A DNA stretch of 64,000 nucleotides from Asinibacterium sp. OR53 (GTDB taxonomy: Bacteria; Bacteroidota; Bacteroidia; Chitinophagales; Chitinophagaceae): the NCBI RefSeq assembly GCF_000515315.1, contig NZ_KI911562.1, positions 1,632,505 to 1,696,504 on the forward strand, given 5' to 3'. Position 1 is the first letter of the stretch; each line of letters begins with the position of its first letter. The notes under the pieces are model-generated. The model saw only the letters and a program-made list of their open reading frames with translations, had not been told where the DNA came from and did no database searches. The translations under genes were made by a program, and so were the position numbers. Below, piece by piece: positions 15,881 to 25,749 of the stretch.

Positions 15881-18787
15881 ATGAAATACCTTCGAATTAT
15901 TTTGCTGGCAACGTTAGGATTGCCGGCTTTTCTTTCTTTTGCACAAACCACCCCGTCAGGTTATTTACAGGCATTGAAATGGAGGATGATTGGTCCGCAC
16001 CGCGGTGGCCGCACCGTAGGTGCAGCAGGTGTGCCGCAGCAGCCTGGTACTTTTTACATTGGGGTGAACAATGGCGGCGTGTGGAAGACCACAGATTATG
16101 GCCGCACATGGGTTCCGCTTTTCGATCAGCAGTCTACAGGTTCTATCGGTGATGTGGCAGTAGCTCCTTCCGATCCCAACATCATTTATGTAGGAAGTGG
16201 TGAAGGCTTGCAAAGACCCGATCTTTCGGTAGGTAACGGTATTTATAAATCGACCGATGCCGGTAAAACATGGACACGCCTGGGATTGAGTGAAGGACAA
16301 CAGGTAGGTGGTCTTGCCATTGATCCGCATGACCCCAACCGTGTGTTTGTAGCCATGTTGGGACATCCCTATGGGCCTAATAAAGAACGCGGCGTATACC
16401 GCACTACCGATGGCGGCAAGACCTGGCAACAGGTATTGTATAAAGATGAGAACACAGGCGCCATACAGGTAGCTATTGATCCGCAACATCCGAATATTGT
16501 TTATGCCGATTTGTGGGCCGGCCGCCAGGGCCCGTGGGAGAACGGCGCCTGGAATGGTCCGGGTAGCGGATTGTATAAATCTGCTGATGGCGGTAACACA
16601 TGGAGCCATCTCACCAAAGGGTTGCCTACGGTAGAGCAGGGATTGGGACGTATTGGTTTTTGCATTGCGCCCAGCAATCCCAATCGCATGTATGCAACAG
16701 TAGATGCAGGCCAGTATGGAGGAATGTATAGAAGTGATGATGCAGGAGAAAGCTGGACAAGCATCAGCAACGACGGAAGGTATTGGGGCCGTGGAAGCGA
16801 TTTTGCAGAAGTAAAGGCCGATCCTAAAAATGCAGATATCGTGTATACAGCCAATGTAGTGGTATGGCGGTCTGCCGATGGTGGCAATACCTGGAAAGAT
16901 TTCAGGGGCGCACCGGGCGGAGATGATTACCATCGTATATGGATAGATCCCGAGCATACCAATATCATGCTCATTGCATCTGACCAGGGCGCCATCATTA
17001 CCGTTAACGGTGGTGAAACTTTTTCATCCTGGTATAATCAACCTACTGCACAGTTCTATCATGTGAGTACCGATAATGCATTCCCGTATAACGTATATGG
17101 AGGGCAACAGGAAAGCGGTTCTGTAGGTATTGCATCCCGCGGTAACGACGGACAGGTTACATTCCGTGAATGGCATCCGGTGGGAGTAGAAGAATATGGT
17201 TATGTAGCCGCCGATCCGCTAAACCCCGATATTATTTACGGAGGAAAGATCACAAAGTATAATAAACGTACAGGCCAGGTACAGAACATCGCACCCGAAG
17301 CAGTGCGCAGCGGTAAGTACCGTTTCCTGCGAACGGCGCCGGTTCTTTTTTCACCCATTGATCCGAAAACACTCTTCTTTGCCGGCAATGTGTTGTTCAA
17401 AACCAATAACGGCGGGCATTCCTGGTCAGCCATCAGTCCCGATTTAACAAGAAGCACCTGGGATATCCCCGCCAGCGTAGGCATCTTCACCACAGATGAG
17501 CTGAAAAAAATGCCACGCAGGGGAGTGATCTACACAGTAGCGCCATCACCCAAAGACAGCAACGCCATCTGGTGTGGCACAGACGATGGACTGATACAAC
17601 TCACCCGCGATGGCGGCAAGACATGGAAGAATGTAACGCCCACTGCCATTGATTCATGGAGCAAGATCTCATTGATGGATGCCGGTCATTTTGATAAGGG
17701 CACAGCGTATGCAGCCGTGAACAGGATCAGGCTCGATGATATGCATCCGCATATTTATAAAACAAACGACAATGGCGTTAGCTGGAAAGAGATCGTGAAC
17801 GGGTTGCCCAATGATCCTATCAATGTGGTACGGGAAGATCCTTACCAGAAAGGATTGTTATTCGCCGGTTCTGAGACGGCTGTTTATGTATCGTTCAACG
17901 ATGGTGAACAATGGCAACCGCTGCGATTAAACATGCCGGCTACTTCCATCCGCGACCTGGTGATCAAAGACGATGATATCGTAGCAGGCACCCATGGCCG
18001 TTCTTTCTGGATACTCGACAACATCAGTTCGCTGCGGCAACTGGCTGCACAAAAAACAACCGCAGCAAAGACTGTTTTGTTCCGCCCGCAAAAAGCCATC
18101 CGTGTGCGCTGGAACATGAATACGGATACACCTTTGCCACAGGAAGAGCCGGCCGGACAAAACCCGCCAGATGGCGCCATCATTGATTATTTCCTGGAGG
18201 AATCGGCTAGCGCCGTTACGCTGGAAATAAAAGATGCCAACGGAAAATCGGTGAGAAAATTCAGTAACAGCGATCAACCTTATGCATTGCCGGCAGTGAA
18301 CATTCCTTTGTATTGGATACGTCCGCAGGAAAGCCTGGGCACCGCAGCAGGAGCGCATCGCTTTACCTGGGACCTGCATTATGCGCCGTTACCCATTCCG
18401 GTTTCGTTTCCCATCGCCGCTATTTATGGTAACACAGCTCCTGACCCCAGATCGCCCTGGGTAATGCCCGGCAATTATACGGTTACACTCACGGTGAACG
18501 GAACCAGTTATGTGCAGCCTTTACAGGTAAAAATGGATCCGCGGGTGACTACATCGTTGAAAGATTTGTCTGATCAGCATCGTTATGCCATGATCTGTTA
18601 TGAAGGCAGCAGGAAAGCGATGGAGCAGGTTGAGAAAGGGAAGTCAGCATATACGGAAGTAAAAAATGCATTCTTATCACTCTTACAACAACTGGAGGAA
18701 ACAGATAATCCGCCAACCGAACAGCTCATTGCATCTGTAAAACGTTGGCAGCAAAAATTGCAATCATTGGATTTCACGAAACATTGA
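15881..18787 (+). CDS. Secreted VPS10/sortilin-like beta-propeller protein (paralogue 1)
   Basis: 968 residues with a Sec signal peptide (about 1-21). The first ~700 residues form a many-bladed beta-propeller with sialidase-type Asp-box repeats: TTDYGRTW, STDAGKTW, TTDGGKTW, SADGGNTW, TNNGGHSW and TRDGGKTW. The family opens with WRMIGPHRGGRT. The C-terminal ~250 residues include an immunoglobulin-like segment with FTWDLHYAP. Proteins of this type are often annotated as glycosyl hydrolases, but no catalytic residues of a known glycosidase are apparent; binding or scaffolding outside the cell is as likely. The paralogue follows after 37 bases. Confidence 0.85.
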   Translation: MKYLRIILLATLGLPAFLSFAQTTPSGYLQALKWRMIGPHRGGRTVGAAGVPQQPGTFYIGVNNGGVWKTTDYGRTWVPLFDQQSTGSIGDVAVAPSDPNIIYVGSGEGLQRPDLSVGNGIYKSTDAGKTWTRLGLSEGQQVGGLAIDPHDPNRVFVAMLGHPYGPNKERGVYRTTDGGKTWQQVLYKDENTGAIQVAIDPQHPNIVYADLWAGRQGPWENGAWNGPGSGLYKSADGGNTWSHLTKGLPTVEQGLGRIGFCIAPSNPNRMYATVDAGQYGGMYRSDDAGESWTSISNDGRYWGRGSDFAEVKADPKNADIVYTANVVVWRSADGGNTWKDFRGAPGGDDYHRIWIDPEHTNIMLIASDQGAIITVNGGETFSSWYNQPTAQFYHVSTDNAFPYNVYGGQQESGSVGIASRGNDGQVTFREWHPVGVEEYGYVAADPLNPDIIYGGKITKYNKRTGQVQNIAPEAVRSGKYRFLRTAPVLFSPIDPKTLFFAGNVLFKTNNGGHSWSAISPDLTRSTWDIPASVGIFTTDELKKMPRRGVIYTVAPSPKDSNAIWCGTDDGLIQLTRDGGKTWKNVTPTAIDSWSKISLMDAGHFDKGTAYAAVNRIRLDDMHPHIYKTNDNGVSWKEIVNGLPNDPINVVREDPYQKGLLFAGSETAVYVSFNDGEQWQPLRLNMPATSIRDLVIKDDDIVAGTHGRSFWILDNISSLRQLAAQKTTAAKTVLFRPQKAIRVRWNMNTDTPLPQEEPAGQNPPDGAIIDYFLEESASAVTLEIKDANGKSVRKFSNSDQPYALPAVNIPLYWIRPQESLGTAAGAHRFTWDLHYAPLPIPVSFPIAAIYGNTAPDPRSPWVMPGNYTVTLTVNGTSYVQPLQVKMDPRVTTSLKDLSDQHRYAMICYEGSRKAMEQVEKGKSAYTEVKNAFLSLLQQLEETDNPPTEQLIASVKRWQQKLQSLDFTKH

Positions 18788-18824
18788 TACATTTATTGCC
18801 CAATTTTAGCTAAACAGTTACACC

Positions 18825-21800
18825 ATGAGAAAAGCCTTCTACCTGCTGGTTGCGATCGGCCTTTTAACCATACCGGCCCTTGCACAGGAGAAAAAAAAGA
18901 CAAAACCTGTCACTGCAACACCCGTCGCGAATAATGACGCGACTTATTTTTCGAATGTCAAGTATCGTTTGATAGGTCCCTTCCGCGGCGGAAGGTGCGC
19001 TGCTGTTACCGGCAGTTATAAAAACAAGACCACTTTCTATTTTGGCGCTACGGGGGGCGGTGTATGGAAAACAACCGATGGCGGCAGTAACTGGAAAAAT
19101 ATTTCAGATAAATATTTCGGCGGATCAATCGGTGCAGTAGCCGTAGCGCCCAGCGATGAAACCATCCTGTATGCAGGCGAGGGTGAAAATACCCTGCGTG
19201 GCAATGTGTCGGAAGGATTGGGCGGTATCTGGCGCAGTGATGATGGTGGCCGGAGCTGGCATAACCTGGGATTGAAAGAAGGGCGGCACATCATCCGCAT
19301 CGTAATACATCCCAAAGATCCGAATACGGTATGGGTAGCGGTAATGGGACATTTATTCGGACCCAACAAAGAAAGAGGCGTATACAAAACCACCGATGGA
19401 GGTAAAACATGGAAACAGGTGTTGTATGCCAATGACCAGACCGGTTGTTCAGACCTGGTAATGGAAGCAGGCAACCCTTCTGTATTGTATGCCGGTATGT
19501 GGCATGTGATACGCAGGCCCTATAGCATGGAGAGCGGCGGTGAAGGCAGTGGTTTGTGGAAGAGTACTGATGGTGGCGAAACCTGGATCAACCTTACCAA
19601 CAAGAAAGGGATGCCCAAAGGCACCTGGGGTATTGTAGGTGTAGCATCTGCACCCAGCAATCCGGATAAAATATTTGCTATCATAGAGAATGCCAACGGC
19701 GGTTTGTATGTGAGCAACGACGGCGGAGAGAGCTGGACATTACAGAGCAGCGATAACAATATTCGCCAGCGCGCCTGGTATTATTCCAAAATATTTGTAG
19801 ACCCCAAGAACGATAACCTGGTATACTGCCTGAATGTGGAATTCATGCGCAGCAGGGACGGAGGCAAAACCTTTCAACCCGTTTCCACGCCGCATGGCGA
19901 CCACCACGATCTCTGGATCGATCCGGAAGATGGCAACCGGATGATCATTGGGGATGATGGGGGCGCGCAGATCAGTTTCGATGCGGCGGCCAACTGGAGT
20001 ACCATGAACAACCAGCCTACGGCGCAATTCTATCGCATCACAACTGATAATGCATATCCTTATCGTTTGTTGGGTGCACAGCAGGATAATTCCACCGTGC
20101 GCATCCGCAGCCGCTCGGCAGGTGCAGGTATCACCGAGCGTGACTGGGATCCTACAGCAGGCGCCGAGAGTGGTTATGTAGTGGCTGATCCATTGAATCC
20201 CGATATCGTGTATGGTGGTAATTACGGTGGTTATCTTTCCCGGCTCGATCATAAGACAGGTGAAAACAGGGCCATCAACATGTGGCCTGATAATCCTATG
20301 GGCGCCGGCGCTGATGTACAGAAATACCGTTTCCAATGGAACTTCCCTGTTTTCTTTTCACCGCATAACCCCAAACGACTCTATGCTTGTGGTAACCGGT
20401 TATTCGTAACAGAGAATGAAGGACGCAGTTGGGAAACCATCAGTCCCGATCTTACCACGAACGACAAAAGCAAACAAGCTTCCAGCGGAGGCGCTATCAC
20501 CAAAGACAATACTTCGGTAGAATACTATTGTACCATTTTCACCGCAACGGAATCTCCGTTGGAAAAAGATCTGTTGTGGACCGGCAGTGACGACGGACTG
20601 GTATTTGTAAGTAAAGACGCCGGCAAACATTGGGAAAATGTAACACCACCGCAGGCAGGAAAATGGATGATGTGGAACTGTATAGAAACCGATCCTTTCC
20701 AAAAAGGCACTGCCTATTTTGTAGGAACCAAATACAAACTCGATGATTATGCGCCATATATATTCGTAACTACTGATTACGGTAAAACATGGAAGCAGAT
20801 CACCAATGGCATCAACAACATGCATTTTACCCGTTGCCTGCGTGCAGATCAAAAACGGCCCGGGCTGTTGTACGCCGGTACAGAATACGGTATGTACATC
20901 AGTTACGATGGCGGTACGCAATGGAAATCATTTCAGCTCAACCTACCCGTGGTGCCGGTTACCGATCTTACCATTAAAGACAACGATTTGTTGGTAGCTA
21001 CACAGGGACGTGCTTTCTGGGCCATCGACGATTTAAGTGTGATACAGCAAAAAGATGAATCTACTGCCGGCAAATCATGGCATGTGTTTACAGTGAGCGA
21101 TGCTTACCGGATGGAAGGCGGAGGAAGAAGGGCCCGTTCAGGAATAGGAACGGAAACTCCGCCCAATACAGGTGCCAATCCTCCCAATGGAACGGTCATC
21201 AATTATTACCTGAAGCAGGCGAATGATTCAACGAAATTCTCCATTACTGTTTTTGATAAAAAGAATATGCCTATCAGAACCTTCAGCAAGAACGCCAAAG
21301 AAGAAGCTGATAAGATAGATTTCAACAGCGGCATGAACCAGTTTGTATGGGATATGAATTACCCGCCTGCTGAAAAGATCGATAATATGATTTTGTGGAA
21401 CGGCAATGTGGGAACCGTAAAAGCGGCTCCGGGTAAGTACATGGCTAGGTTCCGCTATGGAAAAGATTCGATGGATGTGCCGTTTGTGATCAAAGGCAAC
21501 CCCGCTTATGGCATGACGGAAGCGGATTACGATAACACGGTTTCGTTTTTATTGGATGTTAAACAAAGTTTCAGCGATATCCAGAAAGCCATTAAACGTA
21601 TCCGGGAGGTAAGAACGCAGATCAATGATTTTACAGCGAAGCTGGATACGTCGACAACAAAAGACGTTCGCAAAGAAGCCGACAGCATCAATGCAAAATT
21701 GACGACCATCGAGGAAACATTATATCAGACAAAGGCCAAGAGCGGGCAGGATGTATTAAACTATCCCATCCGTTTAAATGATAAGATATCTGGCATCTTC

Positions 21801-21980
21801 GGGGTAGTATCCAGTGGCAATACGCCGCCCAGCAAGCAGGCAAAAGAAGCATTTGCAGAATTGAATGAACAGGCAACGCAGCAATTGCAAAAACTTGCCG
21901 GTATTTTCAGCAATGATCTCGCATCATTCAATAACCTGATCCATGATAAGAAACTACCAGTGATTGGGTTTAAACAATAG
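18825..21980 (+). CDS. Secreted VPS10/sortilin-like beta-propeller protein (paralogue 2)
   Basis: 1051 residues, signal peptide about 1-20 (LLVAIGLLTIPALAQ), then a lysine-rich linker. It has the same architecture as the preceding gene: YRLIGPFRGGRC opening, Asp-box blades (TTDGGSNW, SDDGGRSW, TTDGGKTW, STDGGETW, SNDGGESW, SKDAGKHW, SYDGGTQW) and the segments YHxxTDNA-like and YVVADPLNPDIVYGG shared with paralogue 1. The C-terminal end differs, with a helical region (about 890-1040) that may be a coiled coil. The two genes look like an old tandem duplication and probably one transcript. The function is unknown. Confidence 0.85.
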   Translation: MRKAFYLLVAIGLLTIPALAQEKKKTKPVTATPVANNDATYFSNVKYRLIGPFRGGRCAAVTGSYKNKTTFYFGATGGGVWKTTDGGSNWKNISDKYFGGSIGAVAVAPSDETILYAGEGENTLRGNVSEGLGGIWRSDDGGRSWHNLGLKEGRHIIRIVIHPKDPNTVWVAVMGHLFGPNKERGVYKTTDGGKTWKQVLYANDQTGCSDLVMEAGNPSVLYAGMWHVIRRPYSMESGGEGSGLWKSTDGGETWINLTNKKGMPKGTWGIVGVASAPSNPDKIFAIIENANGGLYVSNDGGESWTLQSSDNNIRQRAWYYSKIFVDPKNDNLVYCLNVEFMRSRDGGKTFQPVSTPHGDHHDLWIDPEDGNRMIIGDDGGAQISFDAAANWSTMNNQPTAQFYRITTDNAYPYRLLGAQQDNSTVRIRSRSAGAGITERDWDPTAGAESGYVVADPLNPDIVYGGNYGGYLSRLDHKTGENRAINMWPDNPMGAGADVQKYRFQWNFPVFFSPHNPKRLYACGNRLFVTENEGRSWETISPDLTTNDKSKQASSGGAITKDNTSVEYYCTIFTATESPLEKDLLWTGSDDGLVFVSKDAGKHWENVTPPQAGKWMMWNCIETDPFQKGTAYFVGTKYKLDDYAPYIFVTTDYGKTWKQITNGINNMHFTRCLRADQKRPGLLYAGTEYGMYISYDGGTQWKSFQLNLPVVPVTDLTIKDNDLLVATQGRAFWAIDDLSVIQQKDESTAGKSWHVFTVSDAYRMEGGGRRARSGIGTETPPNTGANPPNGTVINYYLKQANDSTKFSITVFDKKNMPIRTFSKNAKEEADKIDFNSGMNQFVWDMNYPPAEKIDNMILWNGNVGTVKAAPGKYMARFRYGKDSMDVPFVIKGNPAYGMTEADYDNTVSFLLDVKQSFSDIQKAIKRIREVRTQINDFTAKLDTSTTKDVRKEADSINAKLTTIEETLYQTKAKSGQDVLNYPIRLNDKISGIFGVVSSGNTPPSKQAKEAFAELNEQATQQLQKLAGIFSNDLASFNNLIHDKKLPVIGFKQ

Positions 21981-21993
21981 CAAACAAAACATT

Positions 21994-22046
21994 ATAGCAA
22001 TGGCACTACTTCAATTTTGATATTGGTGCCATTGCTATTTTTATTT
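21994..22046. terminator. Terminator between convergent VPS10-like and amylase genes
   Basis: ATAGCAATGGCAC at 21994-22006 pairs perfectly with GTGCCATTGCTAT at 22026-22038 (13 pairs, 19-base loop), followed by TTTTATTTTAT. The complementary strand also ends the opposing amylase gene, so it probably works in both directions. Confidence 0.8.
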
Positions 22047-23888
22047 TATCTCCAGGATCATCGCGGTTTTCGCGGGGATTTTCAGTGAATTCGTTACCTC
22101 CAAATCCTGGTCTGAAACAATGTCTCTCGCCTTAAAATTGGCTGGCATCATTTCGCTGTACCGGTTCATATCGAGGATCACTTCCTGGCTGTTTTTATTT
22201 AACAGTACCATTACCTTTTGCCTGGTATTGTAGCGGAAGTAAACATAGACATCATTCTTTTGCGGCGCATAATGTTTGAACTTCCCATCGCTGATGGCAG
22301 TATTCGTTTTTCGCCAGTTCAATAGTTTCGAAAAAAATCTTTTGGCTTCTTTTTCTTCCTGGGTAAGACCCAGTTCCGTTCTTGCGTTTTTTGAATCATT
22401 TTCCCAACCATCATAAAAGTCTCCCCTTCTTTGCCCATCGCTTCCGGCTTTTTCATTGGTCATCAGCACCTCGGTGCCGTATAAGAATTCCGGGATACCA
22501 CGCATGGTGATGTACATCGCGATCCCCAGTTTCCAGTTATCCAGGTTTTTATGGAGCCGTGAATAAAACCTGTCCAGGTCATGATTGTCGGGAAATATCA
22601 ATTGGTTTTCCGGATGCGGGATCAGGTAATCCTGTGCCACGCTTTGATAGGTATCACGCCAGGTGGAGAACCACTCGTCGGGCTTGTTGAGACTGGAAAT
22701 AATATTGTCATTCAACGAGAAATCCATTAAGGTTGGCAAATAGGATCGGTAACCATCTGTGTTTATCTTATCCTTTTGCCAATACGAGGTGAGATAGATA
22801 TTTCTCGACATTTCTTCGCCGGTGATATTAAAGTTGGGATATTCATCAAGCACTGCCTTTGTCCAGGTTGCCAGGAAATCTCTATCCGCGTAAGAATAGG
22901 TATCCTCCCTGATACCGGAGATTCCGGCATACTCGATCCACCAAATTGTATTTTGGATTAAATAGCTTGCCAGCAGGGGATTCCGCTGGTTCAGATCGGG
23001 CATGTGATGATCAAACCAGCCATCTGTATATTCTTTCTTATCGATTTCAGTTGCGTAAGGATCCGTTATCGTGGTTTTTAGTCCATTAGTCCTTGTTCTC
23101 GTTTCGATATAATTAAACCAATCCTTTGAGGGCAGGTCTTTGAAAAAATAATATTCGTTACCACAGTGATTTAGAACCACATCCCAAATCATTCCTATTC
23201 CTCTTTTCTTCGCTTCTTTGACCAATAGTTTAAACTGTTCGTTTGTACCAAAGCGCGGATCGATCTTGTAAAAGTCGGTTGCCGCATATCCGTGATAGGA
23301 GTAATCGGGCTCATTGTTTTCTATCAGGGGTGTATTCCAGATTTGGGTAAAGCCCAATGATTTTATGTAGTCGAGGTGATTCATGATCCCCTGGATATCT
23401 CCGCCATGTCTTTTGTCTTCATTGCTTCTATCCACGGTTTTTTCATTCATAGTGGGAATGATATCATTCCTGGTATCTCCATTTGAAAACCGGTCGGGAA
23501 CAATCAGGAGTATCGCGTCTTTCGGGCTAAAACTGGGCCGGCTGGCACTTCCTGCTTCCCGTTCCAAAAGAGGAAAGTTTTCGGACAGTACAATTTTATT
23601 GTTTTGGCTGAAATGGATATTGATGTTTCCCGGCTTCGCTTCAGGATTAATCTTCAGGGTGACAAACAAATAATTTTTGTTCTCAACCGTATCTGTTTTA
23701 ACCAATTCAACACCCGGGTAATTCAACGATGGCACAAGACGGGCGAGATTTTCTCCATAGATCAGCAGGGTGATGGTATTGTATTTCATCCCCACCCACC
23801 AGTTTTGAGGCTCAACCCGGTCTATCCGTTGAGAAAAAACTGTGAGCTGAAAAAGCGATATACTTATTAAAGCGAATACTTTTTTCAT
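22041..23888 (-). CDS. GH13 alpha-amylase family enzyme (cyclomaltodextrinase/neopullulanase type)
   Basis: 615 residues, with a Sec signal peptide (about 1-20), so periplasmic or surface. An N-terminal cyclomaltodextrinase-N beta-sandwich (about 23-95) precedes the GH13 barrel. The four conserved regions are present: DVVLNH (236-241), GIRED with the probable nucleophile Asp329, TGEE with the acid/base at Glu358, and NHD (435-437). The C-terminal ~80 residues form a beta domain. The layout matches SusA-like neopullulanases that cut maltodextrins. No SusC/D partner or maltose regulator is adjacent. It converges with the VPS10-like genes. Confidence 0.93.
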   Translation of the reverse strand: MKKVFALISISLFQLTVFSQRIDRVEPQNWWVGMKYNTITLLIYGENLARLVPSLNYPGVELVKTDTVENKNYLFVTLKINPEAKPGNINIHFSQNNKIVLSENFPLLEREAGSASRPSFSPKDAILLIVPDRFSNGDTRNDIIPTMNEKTVDRSNEDKRHGGDIQGIMNHLDYIKSLGFTQIWNTPLIENNEPDYSYHGYAATDFYKIDPRFGTNEQFKLLVKEAKKRGIGMIWDVVLNHCGNEYYFFKDLPSKDWFNYIETRTRTNGLKTTITDPYATEIDKKEYTDGWFDHHMPDLNQRNPLLASYLIQNTIWWIEYAGISGIREDTYSYADRDFLATWTKAVLDEYPNFNITGEEMSRNIYLTSYWQKDKINTDGYRSYLPTLMDFSLNDNIISSLNKPDEWFSTWRDTYQSVAQDYLIPHPENQLIFPDNHDLDRFYSRLHKNLDNWKLGIAMYITMRGIPEFLYGTEVLMTNEKAGSDGQRRGDFYDGWENDSKNARTELGLTQEEKEAKRFFSKLLNWRKTNTAISDGKFKHYAPQKNDVYVYFRYNTRQKVMVLLNKNSQEVILDMNRYSEMMPANFKARDIVSDQDLEVTNSLKIPAKTAMILEIK

Positions 23889-23983
23889 TTTCAGAAGGAA
23901 TGCTGTTTGATAAGATAATGTGCAACACTAAGATATATGCACTGAAACGTAATAACAATGTGCTCAAATTAATTATAAAAGAA

Positions 23984-24019
23984 ATTACCCGTTATTGGTT
24001 TTAAACCATAACGGGTAAT
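23984..24019 (-). terminator. Terminator after the DUF4197 gene
   Basis: ATTACCCGTTAT at 23984-23995 pairs with ATAACGGGTAAT at 24008-24019, and GGTTT/AAACC extends the stem inward past one bulged base. Read on the minus strand the stem is followed by TTCTTTTATAATT, fitting a rho-independent terminator 32 bases after the DUF4197 stop. Confidence 0.75.
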
Positions 24020-24051
24020 CTGAAAATCAGTATAGAGAGACTGGGGTATGG

Positions 24052-24759
24052 TTACCTGATGTTGACATTACTCCAATCCCGGCCGAATACCTGTTGCAGG
24101 AGTGGAGTAGTTCTGGCTTGGGCATTGGTACGGACTGCTACTTCCTGTTCTTCGATTTTCTTGAACATCTGGTTTACCACCAGTAAGGCCATGATATTGT
24201 CGAGACCCAGGTTCAGTTCTACTTTGTTGCCCAGCAGCAGTTTGGCGGGACTCACCAGTTTATTCCATTCCTGCGAAATATTGTATTGATCGAGCATGTT
24301 ACGCATTATCGGGGTAACTGCCCTGTGCAGGGTATCGCCTACGCTTCTTCTAAGGTAATCGGTAGCGGAAGTACCTCCGTTCTTTACCAGTGTAACGGCA
24401 TCGCGGATGGTCAGTTGCCTGATGCCACTGAGGAAGATGGGGGTAGATTTGGCAACCGTTTCAACAGTAGCATTTTCCAATGTAGTAGTGAAACGGTTCA
24501 ACTGCGGGGTAAAACCCAGTTGGTCGAGGGTTCTTACTACTTTCTGCAGATCCTGCGGCAGGATAGCACTCAGGATTAAGTCTTTGCCAAAGGCGCCTTT
24601 TTGTCCGAGTACAGAAGACCCGTTGTTGACCCCCAGGATCAACGCTTCCCTGATGGCGCTGGACGCATCGGATTCAGATAAAAAAACATTTTTTAAAGTA
24701 CTGCAACCGGAAAGGAAAAAGGTTGCCATCAATAGTACGGATGTGGCGAGTTGCTTCAT
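24052..24759 (-). CDS. DUF4197 lipoprotein
   Basis: 235 residues. It has a lipoprotein signal peptide with lipobox LSGC (Cys at about residue 19), then the DUF4197 pattern: a helix with AIREALILGVNNGSSVLGQ, followed by LPQDLQKVVRTLDQLG and a block with TSATDYLRRSVGDTL. The protein is predicted helical and probably sits on the inner face of the outer membrane or on the periplasmic side. The family has no known function. It stands alone, divergent from the beta-lactamase-like gene (88-base gap) and with its own terminator. Confidence 0.88.
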   Translation of the reverse strand: MKQLATSVLLMATFFLSGCSTLKNVFLSESDASSAIREALILGVNNGSSVLGQKGAFGKDLILSAILPQDLQKVVRTLDQLGFTPQLNRFTTTLENATVETVAKSTPIFLSGIRQLTIRDAVTLVKNGGTSATDYLRRSVGDTLHRAVTPIMRNMLDQYNISQEWNKLVSPAKLLLGNKVELNLGLDNIMALLVVNQMFKKIEEQEVAVRTNAQARTTPLLQQVFGRDWSNVNIR

Positions 24760-24847
24760 AACTGGATTTTAACGTTGTGCATACCAATTGTGTGCCAATT
24801 GATATGATAATGGGATGAAAATACTATTTCTCTTTGTAAATTGAAGT

Positions 24848-25744
24848 ATGAAAAGGATTAGATTCTTGTTATTATTGATGACCATGATTGAAACAGTTAC
24901 TGCTCAGTCCCGGCTTTCTCCCGAACAACTCATGCAGCAGGTAAAAGATACGCTCGCCCTGCAAAAAGGATTTTTTGCTGTTGCTTTCAGGGATCTGTCT
25001 ACCGGCGAGACCCTGCTGTGGAATGAACACGCATCGTTCCATGCGGCGAGTACCATGAAAACACCCGTGATGATAGAATTGTTCAAACAGGCTGAAGCGG
25101 GCAGGTTCTCCCTGAACGATTCGATACCGGTAAAGAATGAATTCAAAAGTATAGTGGATGGCAGCCCCTATAAGCTAGACAGTACCGACGACAGCCAACA
25201 GGCTTTGTATCATCAAACAGGAACCAAAATGCTCCTGAAAGAACTGTTGCGGCAAATGATCATCCGGAGCAGTAACCTGGCCACCAATATTTTAATGGAA
25301 ATGGTAAGCGGCACAGAAGTAACGAAGACTATGCGTTCTATGGGAGCCAAAGACATACAGGTGTTAAGGGGTGTGGAAGACCAGAAAGCTTTTGATAAGG
25401 GGCTGAATAATACGACCACCGCCTATGACCTGATGCTGATCTATGAACAACTGTCATTGGGCAAAGCCGTAAGCGTTGCTGCGTCTAAAAGCATGATCGA
25501 TGTATTGCTTGACCAGCAAGACAACAGCGTGATACCAGCCGGACTGCCGCCGGGTGTAAAAGTGGCGCATAAGACTGGTTCTATTACAGGGGTACACCAT
25601 GATTCGGGGATTGTATACATGCCCGATGGGAGGCAATATGTGTTGGTACTATTATCGAAACAGCTGGCAGACGATGCCGCTGCCACGAAGGCTATGTCAC
25701 GGGTATCGGGCCTGTTTTATCATTATATGCAACAGGCAAAGTGA
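24848..25744 (+). CDS. Class A beta-lactamase-like serine hydrolase
   Basis: 298 residues with a signal peptide (about 1-19), so periplasmic. Serine beta-lactamase/DD-peptidase motifs: Ser68-x-x-Lys71 (STMK), Ser141-Ser-Asn143 in place of the SDN loop, probable general base Glu177 in LRGVEDQKAF, and Lys242-Thr-Gly (KTG). SSN replaces SDN and the omega-loop sequence is atypical, so penicillin hydrolysis is not assured; many such Bacteroidota proteins are of unknown activity. It is a single gene, convergent with the AraC-type regulator (5-base gap). Confidence 0.85.
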   Translation: MKRIRFLLLLMTMIETVTAQSRLSPEQLMQQVKDTLALQKGFFAVAFRDLSTGETLLWNEHASFHAASTMKTPVMIELFKQAEAGRFSLNDSIPVKNEFKSIVDGSPYKLDSTDDSQQALYHQTGTKMLLKELLRQMIIRSSNLATNILMEMVSGTEVTKTMRSMGAKDIQVLRGVEDQKAFDKGLNNTTTAYDLMLIYEQLSLGKAVSVAASKSMIDVLLDQQDNSVIPAGLPPGVKVAHKTGSITGVHHDSGIVYMPDGRQYVLVLLSKQLADDAAATKAMSRVSGLFYHYMQQAK

Positions 25745-25749
25745 ATGGG

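Noticed and set aside
15965..16957. Long open frame opposite the first VPS10-like gene
   Set aside because: The same kind of antisense shadow; the sense protein has clear Asp-box repeats.
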